Assembly (NCBI RefSeq): GCF_021531075.1
Contig: NZ_JADYTJ010000016.1
Span: 1-56,055, forward strand
Length of the DNA: 56,055 nt
DNA from: Bacteroides caecigallinarum
GTDB taxonomy: Bacteria; Bacteroidota; Bacteroidia; Bacteroidales; Bacteroidaceae
Direction of reading: 5' to 3'
A program made the translations under genes and the position numbers. Position 1 is the first letter of the stretch, and the number at the start of each line of letters is the position of its first letter. Positions 17,989 to 26,836 of this stretch are shown here, piece by piece. The notes under the pieces were generated by a model, which saw nothing but the letters and a program-made list of their open reading frames with translations, had not been told where the DNA came from and ran no database searches.

Positions 17989-18771
17989 ATGGGTAAACAG
18001 ATCTTATATATTATATCTTTGGTCGGATTATTATTGTTTTCAGCTTGTTCTGACAGTGATAATCCAACACTTTCTAACGAAACCGGAGAGATTAGTTTCT
18101 CTGTAGTAGACACTACAGAAGTAAGCAATTCAACAAGGGCATCTCTTGATGTAGATGTAAATGAATTCAAAGTAAGCCTTACAAGAGGAAATTACTCTGT
18201 TTTTTCCAATAAGAGATATGGGGATATTGTAGGAACTTCATTTTTATGTGCAGCTCGACCGGATTATTCATTGATAGCCGAAAGTTGTTCAGAAGAAGAG
18301 GCGGAAAGCGCAAATGATGGCTGGGGACAGTTTCGTGTGGCTGGAAAACAGGCTTTTGCTGTAGTTGCTAATCAGTCAACGACTGTAACAGTGAACTGTG
18401 GTTTGATGAGTTCATCCGTGAATGTTGAATTGAGTGATTTTGTGATAGATACGAATTCAACTTATTCCATAGAGTTCCATGCAACTGATGATTTGGAGCG
18501 TAGTTTAACATTTGATGAAAGTAATTATAGCTCAAAAACAGCTTATTTCAATGTCGGTGAATCGGGACGTGAATTGTCGTATACTATCACATTACCTACA
18601 TTAAAAGCACCATACACTGGAACTTTAGCTTTAACATCAGCCAAAAACTATAAACTTTCTGTTAAAGTTGAGAATGAAGGTTCTAATGAGACTGTTACAC
18701 TAGGAATAACAGTAGATGGCACATTACTTGAAGAGAAAGTCCTGACAGAGAAGATAAATCCATATATGTAA
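17989..18771 (+). CDS. DUF4493-like surface lipoprotein (locus gene 7)
   Basis: A 260-residue lipoprotein with lipobox LLFSAC followed by SDSDN. It is essentially a single DUF4493-like unit (VNEFKVSLTRGNYS, RPDYSLIAESCSEEEAES, QAFAVVANQSTTVTVNCGL) with a short C-terminal tail, as in gene 1, so the operon begins and ends with single-domain members. It starts 9 bases after gene 6. I see no convincing terminator in the 51 bases before the next promoter. Confidence 0.8.
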   Translation: MGKQILYIISLVGLLLFSACSDSDNPTLSNETGEISFSVVDTTEVSNSTRASLDVDVNEFKVSLTRGNYSVFSNKRYGDIVGTSFLCAARPDYSLIAESCSEEEAESANDGWGQFRVAGKQAFAVVANQSTTVTVNCGLMSSSVNVELSDFVIDTNSTYSIEFHATDDLERSLTFDESNYSSKTAYFNVGESGRELSYTITLPTLKAPYTGTLALTSAKNYKLSVKVENEGSNETVTLGITVDGTLLEEKVLTEKINPYM

Positions 18772-18822
18772 TTATTCAAGTCAGCCTTTTCGAAACTCAA
18801 GTAATATAATAAAAAGGAAATA

Positions 18823-18854
18823 TTTGGATTAACTTATAGAAATGTGTATTTTTG
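18823..18854 (+). promoter_or_regulatory. Consensus Bacteroidetes promoter for the AAA ATPase gene
   Basis: TTTG (18823-18826) and TATTTTTG (18847-18854) are 20 bases apart, the textbook -33/-7 arrangement, and would start RNA near 18861. This separates the ATPase from the DUF4493 locus and supports the downstream ATG at 18907. Confidence 0.78.
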
Positions 18855-18906
18855 CACAAAACACGTTGGAAAAATGTGATATTTGGACAATAAAGTTAAT
18901 CAGAAT

Positions 18907-20220
18907 ATGGAAATTAAGAGAGAGGTGATGGATGCTTTGCTGGAATGGAAGCAACGTCCGGAACGAAAACCTTTGATCATTCAGGGAGCGCGTCAGATAG
19001 GCAAGACGTGGATTATGCAAAAATTCGGTGAGGAGCATTTTGAGTATGTGGCATATTTCAACTTTGATGCTTCCGATGAACTGTGCAGGGAATTTGAGAA
19101 TACAAAGAATCCTGAGAGACTTATAGACATTCTTCGTCTTTATACACAATATCCTATAGAACCCGGCAGGACTTTAATAATTTTTGATGAGATACAACAG
19201 AGTAACAGGGCTCTAAACAGCCTGAAATATTTCTGTGAAAAGGCACCTGAATATCATATTATTGCCGCAGGGTCTCTTTTAGGAGTATCACTTTCGCAAG
19301 GCGATTCTTTTCCTGTAGGAAAGGTTGAATTCCTTAGGATGTTTCCAGTTTCTTTCAGGGAATTTTTGCAGTCGGATGCGCCTCAAATGTATGAGTATAT
19401 AGAAAATATGAGTGAGATTGCTCCATTGCCTGAAATAGTTATGGGGCGTGTGGGTGAGGCATATCGCCGTTATATGGTATGTGGGGGAATGCCTGCGGCT
19501 GCAAAGGCAATGCTTGAAAAAAATAGTGTTCAGGAAATTGAGAATATTCAGAAATATATATTGACCGCGTACGCTCTTGATTTCTCGAAACATGCACCGG
19601 GTAAGGATATTCCGCGTATAGCGGCAGTATGGAACTCTATTCCTTCACAATTATCGAAAGAAAACAGGAAATTTGTCTATAAATTGGTTAAACCTGGTGC
19701 TCGTGCCAGGGAATATGAGGATGCCTTGCTGTGGTTGGAACATGCCGGGATGATTTACCGTGTATTTTGTTCCTCTAAGCCTGGTTTACCTCTGTGCGCT
19801 TATGACGATTTGTCTGCATTTAAGATATATATGTGCGACAGTGGTTTACTTCGTGCCATGTCGCATCTTCCAATAGAAGTGTTTTGGAGTGAGAATGTGT
19901 TGTACAAGGAATTTAAAGGAGCTTTGGCAGAAAATATGGTACTACAGGCTTTAGTGAACCAATTTGACGTACAGCCAAGATATTGGACTTCTGATGCAAC
20001 AGCGGAAGTGGATTTCCTGTTACAGAAAGATGCTTCCATAATACCTGTTGAAGTGAAATCGGGGACTCGTATTGGAGGTAAAAGTTTGGGCATTTATATT
20101 GACAGGTTTAATTCGAACTTGGCATTGCGCTTTTCCATGAATAATCTCAAGAGAGATGGCGCAATAATTAATATTCCACTTTTTCTGGCGGATTGGACTG
20201 ATAAACTTTTAGGACTGTAA
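18907..20220 (+). CDS. AAA-family ATPase with DUF4143 domain
   Basis: The 437-residue product has a Walker A motif GARQIGKTW (about residues 24-32), Walker B LIIFDEIQ, and the sensor-like HIIAAGSLLG, followed by a C-terminal DUF4143 nuclease-like fold with EVDFLLQKD and PVEVKSG. The frame is open back to a TTG at 18883, but the ATG at 18907 is preferred given the promoter. These ATPases occur in many copies in Bacteroides genomes and their role is unknown; toxin-antitoxin or defence links have been suggested but not shown. No partner gene is visible here. Confidence 0.9.
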   Translation: MEIKREVMDALLEWKQRPERKPLIIQGARQIGKTWIMQKFGEEHFEYVAYFNFDASDELCREFENTKNPERLIDILRLYTQYPIEPGRTLIIFDEIQQSNRALNSLKYFCEKAPEYHIIAAGSLLGVSLSQGDSFPVGKVEFLRMFPVSFREFLQSDAPQMYEYIENMSEIAPLPEIVMGRVGEAYRRYMVCGGMPAAAKAMLEKNSVQEIENIQKYILTAYALDFSKHAPGKDIPRIAAVWNSIPSQLSKENRKFVYKLVKPGARAREYEDALLWLEHAGMIYRVFCSSKPGLPLCAYDDLSAFKIYMCDSGLLRAMSHLPIEVFWSENVLYKEFKGALAENMVLQALVNQFDVQPRYWTSDATAEVDFLLQKDASIIPVEVKSGTRIGGKSLGIYIDRFNSNLALRFSMNNLKRDGAIINIPLFLADWTDKLLGL

Positions 20221-20332
20221 TCTGCTCTGAAAAGGTATAATCTTCAGGTGTGTTGTTAACAGCCGAACGGATTTCATACAAATTGCGAAATATACTTTGT
20301 TTTTGTTGTGCTATTGTATGAAATATTTAAAC

Positions 20333-20340
20333 TATCTTTG
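20333..20340 (+). promoter_or_regulatory. -7 box upstream of the M64 peptidase gene
   Basis: TATCTTTG matches TAnnTTTG and lies 36 bases before the ATG at 20376. No TTTG is found at the ideal distance. Confidence 0.6.
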
Positions 20341-20375
20341 CAGATGGAAGTTAACGGCTTATCCTGATTATTAAT

Positions 20376-22361
20376 ATGAATGACAGAATGAAACTGAAAT
20401 TTGTTTGTTTTAGTGTACTTGTCTTTGTTTTTGCATTGATTGGTTGTACTCCCGAAGAAATATACAACGCACTGAAAGGCTACCCAACGATGAAGATAGA
20501 CCCTTATATTATGAATAATTCTTCTGCTAGTAGAATAGTGGAGGAAGAGGGGAATTATTATTTCAGCGAGGGGGATTCGCTTGCATTGGTTGTCTTTACG
20601 GAAGGGTATAGTCCTAATCGCTATGAGGAAGGTTATATTCAGACCGCTTCTTTCGATGGAAGTGTGTGGAGGGCGGAATTGGCTTCTGATTTTCAACCGG
20701 AATCTGTTGAATGGAAAGAAATAAACGAATTGAAATGGAAGGCTTTAGGGGATAATTTCGAAATTTATGCGTATACACCGGATGTGAAACAGGTTTTGGA
20801 ATGGCCTGTTTATCAAGGCAGTGTCTCTTTGGAACAGAATATTGAGAAGAATTTTTATAACAGTGATTTCTTGTTTGGGAAAGTTGTAACCCAAAGAACA
20901 AGTAGCTATCTGTCTATTCCTATGGAACATAAACTGTCTATGCTTACTGTGAAAATAGAGGCTTCAGATAGTTTGGATACAGGTGTAGAAGGTATAAGTG
21001 TGACTGCTTATCCTGATTTCTGGATGCATTTTCTCCTTGACGAGGTGTACTGCAGCAGAAATGAAGAAAAGGTTATAAATGCCTATTCCAGTGGGGATAG
21101 TATTTTTTCCGTTATTCTTCCTGCACAAAAAATATCGGAAGGTCAGATAGTTCTTTCGATGAATGATGGTACTGAGAAAACGCTTCAGGTGGATCTGAAT
21201 ATGGAATTTGAAAATAATCATATAATAAATGTATTATGTGAAGAGGGTGGATTATTTGAAGTGGTAGACATAGAAACAATTCCTTGGGGGATGCCTGTTG
21301 GGAGTGATGAAAATGGAACCGGAACTGCTGAGGTGTATGATACTGGAGATGTGATAGTTTACCAGAAAAAACGTATAGAAAATCCGGTTACAATGGTCGT
21401 TACAGGAGACGGGTATACGAAAGAGGATTTGCTTCATGGAGGAGAGTTCGAGAAACAGGCTCGGGCGGCTTTGGATTTTCTTTTTGACGTTGAGCCTTAT
21501 AAAACATATAGGGATTATTTTAATGTTTACATTATACCTGCTTTGTCGAAGGAAAGAGGGGCTGATAATTATACTACAGGATCGGAAAGTGATACTTATT
21601 TTAATTCAGGGTGGAATGATGACTGTAGTGTGATGTGGGCGAATGATGTTGTTGTAACGAATTTCGTACAGACTTTCTGTCCGGACATTGTTGAAGGTAG
21701 GCTTACATTGGATGATGTCCCTGTGTGCCTCTTGGTAAATGATTCCAGATACGGAGGCATATGCTATTCATGGAGTTCCGGTAAGTCTTTTGCAATTGTC
21801 CCTACAACTGAAGGAACCTGGAAATTATCAAATAATGAGGAATTGGGAATAAGTGTTTGTGACTGGAGAAATACATTCCTTCATGAATACGGCGGGCATT
21901 CGTTTGGAAGACTTTTGGATGAATATTATGAGAAGGGGAGTGGTAGTAAGTTTGAGCAAACTTCTATAGAAAGTCATTCTTGGACAGTTCCGTTGGGGCT
22001 GAATATTACAGCAGATACTACAGGAGTAAATGACAAGGTGCATTGGGAAAGGATGATAGGAGATGAACGTTTTTCAAAAGTTGGATTTTATGAAGGTGCA
22101 AATACTTTTGAAAAAGGCATATGGAGATCTGAGGTGATAAGTGCTATGGATGATAACAGAAAGTATTTTAATGCTATTTCTCGTCAGATTATAGTGGAGA
22201 GAATAAAGGAAAAGGCTAACGAATCTTTTAGCTTTGATGATTTCTGTAGCAAGGATGTGGATTATGATGAGTTGCGTGATGATAAATCAAGAACTGTGGA
22301 CAATACTTATGGTATACCGGAATTTCCACGTACACCTTCGCCGGTATTAATGAAACAGTAA
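20376..22361 (+). CDS. Lipoprotein fusion of fimbrillin-like domain and M64 metallopeptidase
   Basis: A 661-residue lipoprotein (lipobox FALIGC; a second Met at residue 5 is also possible). Residues about 40-300 have the layout of a Mfa-like fimbrillin: FEIYAYTP, NSDFLFGKV, then SIPMEHKLSMLTVKIEA. From about residue 335 it becomes an IgA-peptidase M64 domain (MVVTGDGYTKEDL, RDYFNVYIIP, VCLLVNDSRYGGICYS), with the zinc motif HEYGGHSFGRLLDEY starting at His503. The two histidines are separated by four residues, HExxxH, not HExxH; this may be normal for Bacteroidetes M64 members. A surface protease is likely; its substrate, immunoglobulin or otherwise, is unknown. Confidence 0.83.
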   Translation: MNDRMKLKFVCFSVLVFVFALIGCTPEEIYNALKGYPTMKIDPYIMNNSSASRIVEEEGNYYFSEGDSLALVVFTEGYSPNRYEEGYIQTASFDGSVWRAELASDFQPESVEWKEINELKWKALGDNFEIYAYTPDVKQVLEWPVYQGSVSLEQNIEKNFYNSDFLFGKVVTQRTSSYLSIPMEHKLSMLTVKIEASDSLDTGVEGISVTAYPDFWMHFLLDEVYCSRNEEKVINAYSSGDSIFSVILPAQKISEGQIVLSMNDGTEKTLQVDLNMEFENNHIINVLCEEGGLFEVVDIETIPWGMPVGSDENGTGTAEVYDTGDVIVYQKKRIENPVTMVVTGDGYTKEDLLHGGEFEKQARAALDFLFDVEPYKTYRDYFNVYIIPALSKERGADNYTTGSESDTYFNSGWNDDCSVMWANDVVVTNFVQTFCPDIVEGRLTLDDVPVCLLVNDSRYGGICYSWSSGKSFAIVPTTEGTWKLSNNEELGISVCDWRNTFLHEYGGHSFGRLLDEYYEKGSGSKFEQTSIESHSWTVPLGLNITADTTGVNDKVHWERMIGDERFSKVGFYEGANTFEKGIWRSEVISAMDDNRKYFNAISRQIIVERIKEKANESFSFDDFCSKDVDYDELRDDKSRTVDNTYGIPEFPRTPSPVLMKQ

Positions 22362-22390
22362 AAATTATTTTATTTGTAATCAAAAAGAAG

Positions 22391-22426
22391 AGGCAGGAAT
22401 TAAAACATTTGTTTCAATTCCTGCCT
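22391..22426. terminator. Convergent terminator between M64 gene and gdhA
   Basis: AGGCAGGAATT (22391-22401) pairs with AATTCCTGCCT (22416-22426) around a 14-base loop. An A-rich run lies to the left and a T-rich run to the right, so it can serve both converging genes. Confidence 0.85.
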
Positions 22427-22455
22427 TAGATTTATTTACTAGTTATGACTGTTTA

Positions 22456-23790
22456 TCAAACGATACCTTGAGCCATCATTGCTTTTGCTACCTTCATAAA
22501 TCCGGCAACGTTTGCACCCTTAACGTAGTTGATATATCCGTCAGGTTCTGTACCGTACTGTACACAAGCTTCGTGGATATTCTTCATGATGCTCTTAAGC
22601 TTTTCGTCAACTTCTTCTTCGCTCCAGCTTAGTTTAATAGAGTTCTGAGTCATTTCAAGACCTGAAACTGATACACCACCGGCGTTTGCTGCCTTACCAG
22701 GAGCGTAAAGGATTTTAGCATCCTGGAATACGCGAATTGCTTCAGGAGTAGATGGCATGTTCGCACCTTCTGATACTGCGAATACACCATTTGCGATAAG
22801 TGCCTTAGCATCGTCACCATTGATTTCGTTCTGAGTTGCTGATGGAAGAGCAATATCTGCTTTTTCATTCCAAGGACGTGCACCTGCAACGTATTTACAT
22901 CCGTATTTCTCTGCGTATTCGCGAATACGACCACGATATAGGTTCTTCAATTCCATGATGTAATCAAGTTTTTCGCGGTCGATACCGTCTGGATCGTAGA
23001 TGTAACCGTCAGAGTCGGACATTGTAACTACTTTTGCACCCAACTGGATAAGTTTTTCTACAGTATACTGAGCTACGTTTCCTGAACCAGATACAAGACA
23101 AGTCTTGCCTGCAATGTCAATGTTACGTGTCTTAAGCATTTCAAGAAGGAAATAGATGTTTCCGTAACCTGTTGCTTCAGGACGGATAAGTGATCCACCG
23201 AACTCGCGACCTTTACCTGTTAATACTCCTGTAAATTCGTGAGCCAATTTCTTGTACATACCGAACATGTAGCCTACTTCACGGCCACCAACACCTATAT
23301 CACCTGCAGGTACGTCTGTTTCAGGGCCGATATGACGCCACAATTCAAGCATGAATGCCTGACAGAAACGCATAACTTCTGCATTTGACTTACCGCGTGG
23401 AGAGAAGTCTGAACCACCTTTACCACCACCCATAGGAAGTGTAGTGAGTGAGTTTTTGAATGTCTGTTCAAAAGCAAGGAACTTAAGAATTGACAGGTTT
23501 ACAGAAGAGTGGAAACGGATACCGCCTTTGTAAGGACCGATAACATTATTATGTTGTACGCGGTAACCCATGTTTGTCTGGATATTACCTTTATCGTCCA
23601 TCCATGTTACACGGAACTGATATACTCTATCTGGAATACATAGACGTTCGATTAGGTTTACTTTGTCAAACTCTGGATGTTTGTTGTATTCTTCTTCGAT
23701 TGTTCCTAAAACTTCTTCTACTGCCTGATGATACTCAGGTTCGTTAGGAAATCTTCTTTTGAGATCTTCCAATACTTTTGCTGCATTCAT
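22456..23790 (-). CDS. gdhA: NADP-type glutamate dehydrogenase
   Basis: Reversibly aminates 2-oxoglutarate to glutamate, the main ammonia-assimilation route in Bacteroides. It has 444 residues, the length of hexameric bacterial enzymes. Signatures are GPYKGGIRFH with Lys88, PMGGGKGGSDF with the catalytic Lys124, AGDIGVGGREVGYM, the Rossmann stretch CLVSGSGNVAQYT, and VSGLEMTQN near the end. The NADP preference is assumed from the subfamily. It has its own -7 box and shares a terminator with the M64 gene. Confidence 0.97.
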   Translation of the reverse strand: MNAAKVLEDLKRRFPNEPEYHQAVEEVLGTIEEEYNKHPEFDKVNLIERLCIPDRVYQFRVTWMDDKGNIQTNMGYRVQHNNVIGPYKGGIRFHSSVNLSILKFLAFEQTFKNSLTTLPMGGGKGGSDFSPRGKSNAEVMRFCQAFMLELWRHIGPETDVPAGDIGVGGREVGYMFGMYKKLAHEFTGVLTGKGREFGGSLIRPEATGYGNIYFLLEMLKTRNIDIAGKTCLVSGSGNVAQYTVEKLIQLGAKVVTMSDSDGYIYDPDGIDREKLDYIMELKNLYRGRIREYAEKYGCKYVAGARPWNEKADIALPSATQNEINGDDAKALIANGVFAVSEGANMPSTPEAIRVFQDAKILYAPGKAANAGGVSVSGLEMTQNSIKLSWSEEEVDEKLKSIMKNIHEACVQYGTEPDGYINYVKGANVAGFMKVAKAMMAQGIV

Positions 23791-23855
23791 AATCTTTACC
23801 TTAAATTTAATTGGTTGTTACTATTTGTTGTTTTTTATCTCTATTATCAGTGACG

Positions 23856-23863
23856 CAAAAATA
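23856..23863 (-). promoter_or_regulatory. -7 box of the gdhA promoter
   Basis: Reads TATTTTTG on the minus strand, about 66 bases before the gdhA ATG. A partial TTG lies near the -33 distance. Confidence 0.5.
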
Positions 23864-23955
23864 TATTAAAGATTTTGTTTATGCAACATTTTGATTAAAA
23901 AAAATAAGAAAAATATCTTTTTTATGCTTTTATCGCGTAAAAAGTGTTGAAATGT

Positions 23956-24135
23956 TTATTTCTTTCTCTTGCTGATTGATTTACCTATTGGTATGAAAAC
24001 CAATGCTCCTGATATTATTATGGTAACTATAAGAGGGCCATCTATTTTAGGAGAAGATGTGATAACTATAAAGCAAAGGGCTGCCCAAAACATGGTGAGC
24101 AGAATGCACTGGGTATTGGTTAGTGGTTTGCGCAT
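23956..24135 (-). CDS. Small two-helix membrane protein, 59 residues
   Basis: A short gene between gdhA and maeB. Its product begins MRKPLTNTQ and has two hydrophobic segments, about residues 11-25 (ILLTMFWAALCFIVI) and 35-50 (LIVTIIISGALVFIPI). They are joined by a short SSPKIDG turn, and the tail is basic (KSISKRKK). The charge pattern favours both termini in the cytoplasm. I do not recognise a family and assign no function. The good membrane pattern and filling of an otherwise empty gap support it as a real gene. Confidence 0.6.
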   Translation of the reverse strand: MRKPLTNTQCILLTMFWAALCFIVITSSPKIDGPLIVTIIISGALVFIPIGKSISKRKK

Positions 24136-24162
24136 GGTGTGTTGGTGATTTTTTGATAAAAA

Positions 24163-24213
24163 AACGAGTTGACAAGGTGTATATTATAGAAAAGAATACC
24201 TTGTCAACTCGTT
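24163..24213 (-). terminator. maeB terminator built from the GTTGACAAGG palindrome
   Basis: AACGAGTTGACAAGGT (24163-24178) pairs perfectly with ACCTTGTCAACTCGTT (24198-24213). On the minus strand the stem is followed by a run of seven T, giving a strong terminator for maeB. The arm CCTTGTCAACTCGT recurs exactly at 41901-41914. Confidence 0.88.
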
Positions 24214-24237
24214 AACTAAAATTTTCTTATTTGGTGA

Positions 24238-26523
24238 TCAACATCCTTTTTTCTTTTTTTCTACTATGGCATCGATACATGCAATTGCTGTGATGTTGAC
24301 GATGTCGCGCACAGAACTTTCGATGTCGGTAAAGTGGATTGGTTTGTTCAATCCCATTTGTATAGGACCTATCACTTCTGTTTCACTCATGTTCTGTATG
24401 AGCTGATATGTAGAGTTTGCCGAACTCAGGTTAGGGAATACTAAAGTATTTACCTGCTTGCCAAGCAGTTTTGTAAATGGATATTTCTCATCGCGTAATT
24501 TATCATTAAGTGCAAATTTGACTTGCATTTCACCGTCGATAGCCAAATCCGGGTAATTCTGGTGCATATATGTTACAGCATCGTGTACTTTTGCAGGACT
24601 TCCTTCCTGGTCGGAACCAAAGTTGGAATATGAAAGCATAGCCATGACCGGTTCTTGATTGAAGAAACGTACTGATTTTGCAGAAAGACGTGCTATATCT
24701 ATCAATGTGTCTGTGTCAGGATGACGGTTTATTAGAGTGTCGGCAATGAAATATGTACCTTTCTTTGAGTTAAGTATATGCATTGTTCCGAAATGATTGT
24801 AACCATCCTGAATACCTATAACCTCTTTGGCTACTTTTATTGTATTGCTGTATTTGGTGTATAGACCTGTGATAAATGCATCAGCTTCTCCTGTCTCGAC
24901 CATCATCATACCGAAATAGTTGCGTTCGAACATTTTGTCGTTAGCTTCAGCGAAATTGGCTCCTTCGCGTGCGCGCTTTTCGCAGAGTATCCGGGCATAT
25001 CTTTCTCTGCGTTCAGCTTCATCGTCATGGCGAAGGTTAATTATTTCTATACCTTCAAGGCTGAGATCAAGTTCTTTTGCCAATTTCTGGATTCTTTCTG
25101 TATTTCCTAAAAGTATAGGATTACAAATACCTTCTGCTTTTGCTTCGACTGCAGCTCTTAGCATATTCGGGTGGATGCCTTCTGCGAAAACTACTCTCTG
25201 AGGGCAACTGCGGGCTGTTTCATAAAGCTTACGGGTAAGTTTGTTTTCTTGTCCCATCAGCTCTAGAAGATGATTCTTGTATTCATTCCAGTCGGTGATT
25301 TCCTTACGGGCCACTCCTGATTCTATCGCAGCCTTGGCAACTGCCATTGAAACCTCTGTGATGAGACGTGGATCGACTGGTTTCGGGATGAAGTATTCAG
25401 GACCGAAAGAAAGGTTGTTGACGTGATATGCTTCGTTTACTACGTCCGGAACAGGTTTCTTGGCAAGATCTGCTATAGCACGCACAGCAGCCAGTTTCAT
25501 TTCTTCATTGATGGCTTTTGCACGTGTATCAAGTGCTCCACGGAAAATATATGGGAAACCTATTACGTTATTTATCTGGTTTGGATAGTCTGAACGTCCT
25601 GTTGACATCAATACGTCAGGACGTGCGCTCATGGCGTCTTCGTAAGAAATTTCAGGAGTAGGGTTGGCAAGTGCAAATACTATAGGATTTGGAGCCATGC
25701 TGCGTACCATGTCCTGAGAAAGTACGTTTCCTTTTGAAAGACCTAGGAATACATCTGCGCCCTTTATTGCTTCTTCCAGTGTGTGAACGTCACGACGGTC
25801 TGTAGCAAAGAATTTTTTGCTTTCTGTCAGGTTTGGACGGTCGCTTGTGATAACTCCTTTGCTGTCCAGCATTAAAATGTTTTCTTTACGAGCGCCAAGT
25901 GCGATATAAAGTTTTGTACATGATGTAGCAGATGCACCGGCACCGTTAACGACGATTTTTACATCTTCAATTTTCTTGCCTGCAACTTCAAGTGCATTTA
26001 GAAGTCCCGCACTTGATATAATGGCTGTACCATGCTGGTCGTCATGCATTACAGGAATGTCAAGTTCAGCTTTAAGTCTGTTTTCTATTTCGAAGCATTC
26101 AGGAGCTTTGATGTCTTCCAGGTTTATACCTCCAAATGTAGGAGCAATTGCTTTTACTGCTTCAATGAATTTCTCTGGATCTTTTTCGTTTACTTCTATA
26201 TCGAATACGTCAATACCTGCATATATTTTGAAAAGAAGACCTTTACCTTCCATTACTGGTTTGCCACTCATGGCACCTATATCTCCTAATCCCAAAACTG
26301 CTGTTCCGTTTGATATAACCGCAACGAGGTTACCCTTTGCTGTATAGTCGTATGCTGTTTCTTGATTCTTTTGGATTTCCAAACATGGCTCTGCTACTCC
26401 AGGTGAATAAGCCAATGACAAATCGCGTTGTGTCTGGTATGGTTTGGTGGGGATAACCTCTATTTTCCCCGGTTTGCCCTGTGAGTGATAAAGCAGGGCG
26501 GCTTCTTTTGTTATCTTTACCAT
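24238..26523 (-). CDS. maeB: NADP-dependent malic enzyme with phosphotransacetylase-like domain
   Basis: At 761 residues this is the long, two-domain malic enzyme. The N-terminal 425 or so residues are the decarboxylating enzyme: YSPGVAEPCLEI, the HDDQHGTAI motif and the dinucleotide stretch IVVNGAGASATSC. Residues about 430-755 are the phosphate acetyltransferase-like domain (RVVFAEGIHPNMLRA, AMLSYSNFGSDQEGSP), which in studied relatives is regulatory rather than catalytic. It converts malate to pyruvate with NADPH production. It is monocistronic by context, with its own -7 box and terminator. Confidence 0.96.
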   Translation of the reverse strand: MVKITKEAALLYHSQGKPGKIEVIPTKPYQTQRDLSLAYSPGVAEPCLEIQKNQETAYDYTAKGNLVAVISNGTAVLGLGDIGAMSGKPVMEGKGLLFKIYAGIDVFDIEVNEKDPEKFIEAVKAIAPTFGGINLEDIKAPECFEIENRLKAELDIPVMHDDQHGTAIISSAGLLNALEVAGKKIEDVKIVVNGAGASATSCTKLYIALGARKENILMLDSKGVITSDRPNLTESKKFFATDRRDVHTLEEAIKGADVFLGLSKGNVLSQDMVRSMAPNPIVFALANPTPEISYEDAMSARPDVLMSTGRSDYPNQINNVIGFPYIFRGALDTRAKAINEEMKLAAVRAIADLAKKPVPDVVNEAYHVNNLSFGPEYFIPKPVDPRLITEVSMAVAKAAIESGVARKEITDWNEYKNHLLELMGQENKLTRKLYETARSCPQRVVFAEGIHPNMLRAAVEAKAEGICNPILLGNTERIQKLAKELDLSLEGIEIINLRHDDEAERRERYARILCEKRAREGANFAEANDKMFERNYFGMMMVETGEADAFITGLYTKYSNTIKVAKEVIGIQDGYNHFGTMHILNSKKGTYFIADTLINRHPDTDTLIDIARLSAKSVRFFNQEPVMAMLSYSNFGSDQEGSPAKVHDAVTYMHQNYPDLAIDGEMQVKFALNDKLRDEKYPFTKLLGKQVNTLVFPNLSSANSTYQLIQNMSETEVIGPIQMGLNKPIHFTDIESSVRDIVNITAIACIDAIVEKKKKGC

Positions 26524-26563
26524 AAGTTATTACATTTTGTTGTTATTTGTTTGTTATGATGCA

Positions 26564-26571
26564 CAAATGTA
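26564..26571 (-). promoter_or_regulatory. -7 box of the maeB promoter
   Basis: Reads TACATTTG on the minus strand, 41 bases before the maeB ATG at 26523. It lies in the 313-base divergent gap 26524-26836, which otherwise holds AT-rich DNA and the efflux promoter but no credible gene. Confidence 0.5.
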
Positions 26572-26760
26572 TGAATAAAAATCTAATATTGATTTTATTT
26601 GTCATTAAAATCTCTAAATTGTTTCTTCTTTTTCTGAAATGCTTTAATGAAAATATCCGGATTTTTTGTCTAATAATCATATTCACTAGTACAATTTTAA
26701 TATCGTTGTTTTTATTGGTTATTCTTAGTTAATTGTTAATTTTAGATGACTTGAATTTTA

Positions 26761-26768
26761 TATCTTTG
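26761..26768 (+). promoter_or_regulatory. -7 box of the RND efflux operon promoter
   Basis: TATCTTTG matches TAnnTTTG and is followed by GCA, as at several promoters here. It would give a leader of about 60 bases before the adaptor ATG at 26837. No local regulator gene is present. Confidence 0.6.
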
Positions 26769-26836
26769 CACGTGAATTTTTATTGATAACAGTTCATGTT
26801 ATAAGGATTTTAGAATAATATATCTTATAATTTTAT

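Noticed and set aside
18907..20220. AAA/DUF4143 ATPase as part of the DUF4493 system
   Set aside because: It has its own consensus promoter just upstream and belongs to a family scattered singly through Bacteroides genomes.
20333..22361. M64 lipoprotein as the eighth member of the DUF4493 operon
   Set aside because: It is separated by the ATPase gene, has its own -7 box, and shows no DUF4493 segments.
26547..26732. 61-codon plus-strand frame in the maeB/efflux gap
   Set aside because: Low-complexity Phe/Leu/Ile translation from AT-rich DNA, overlapping the maeB -7 box; no supporting signals.
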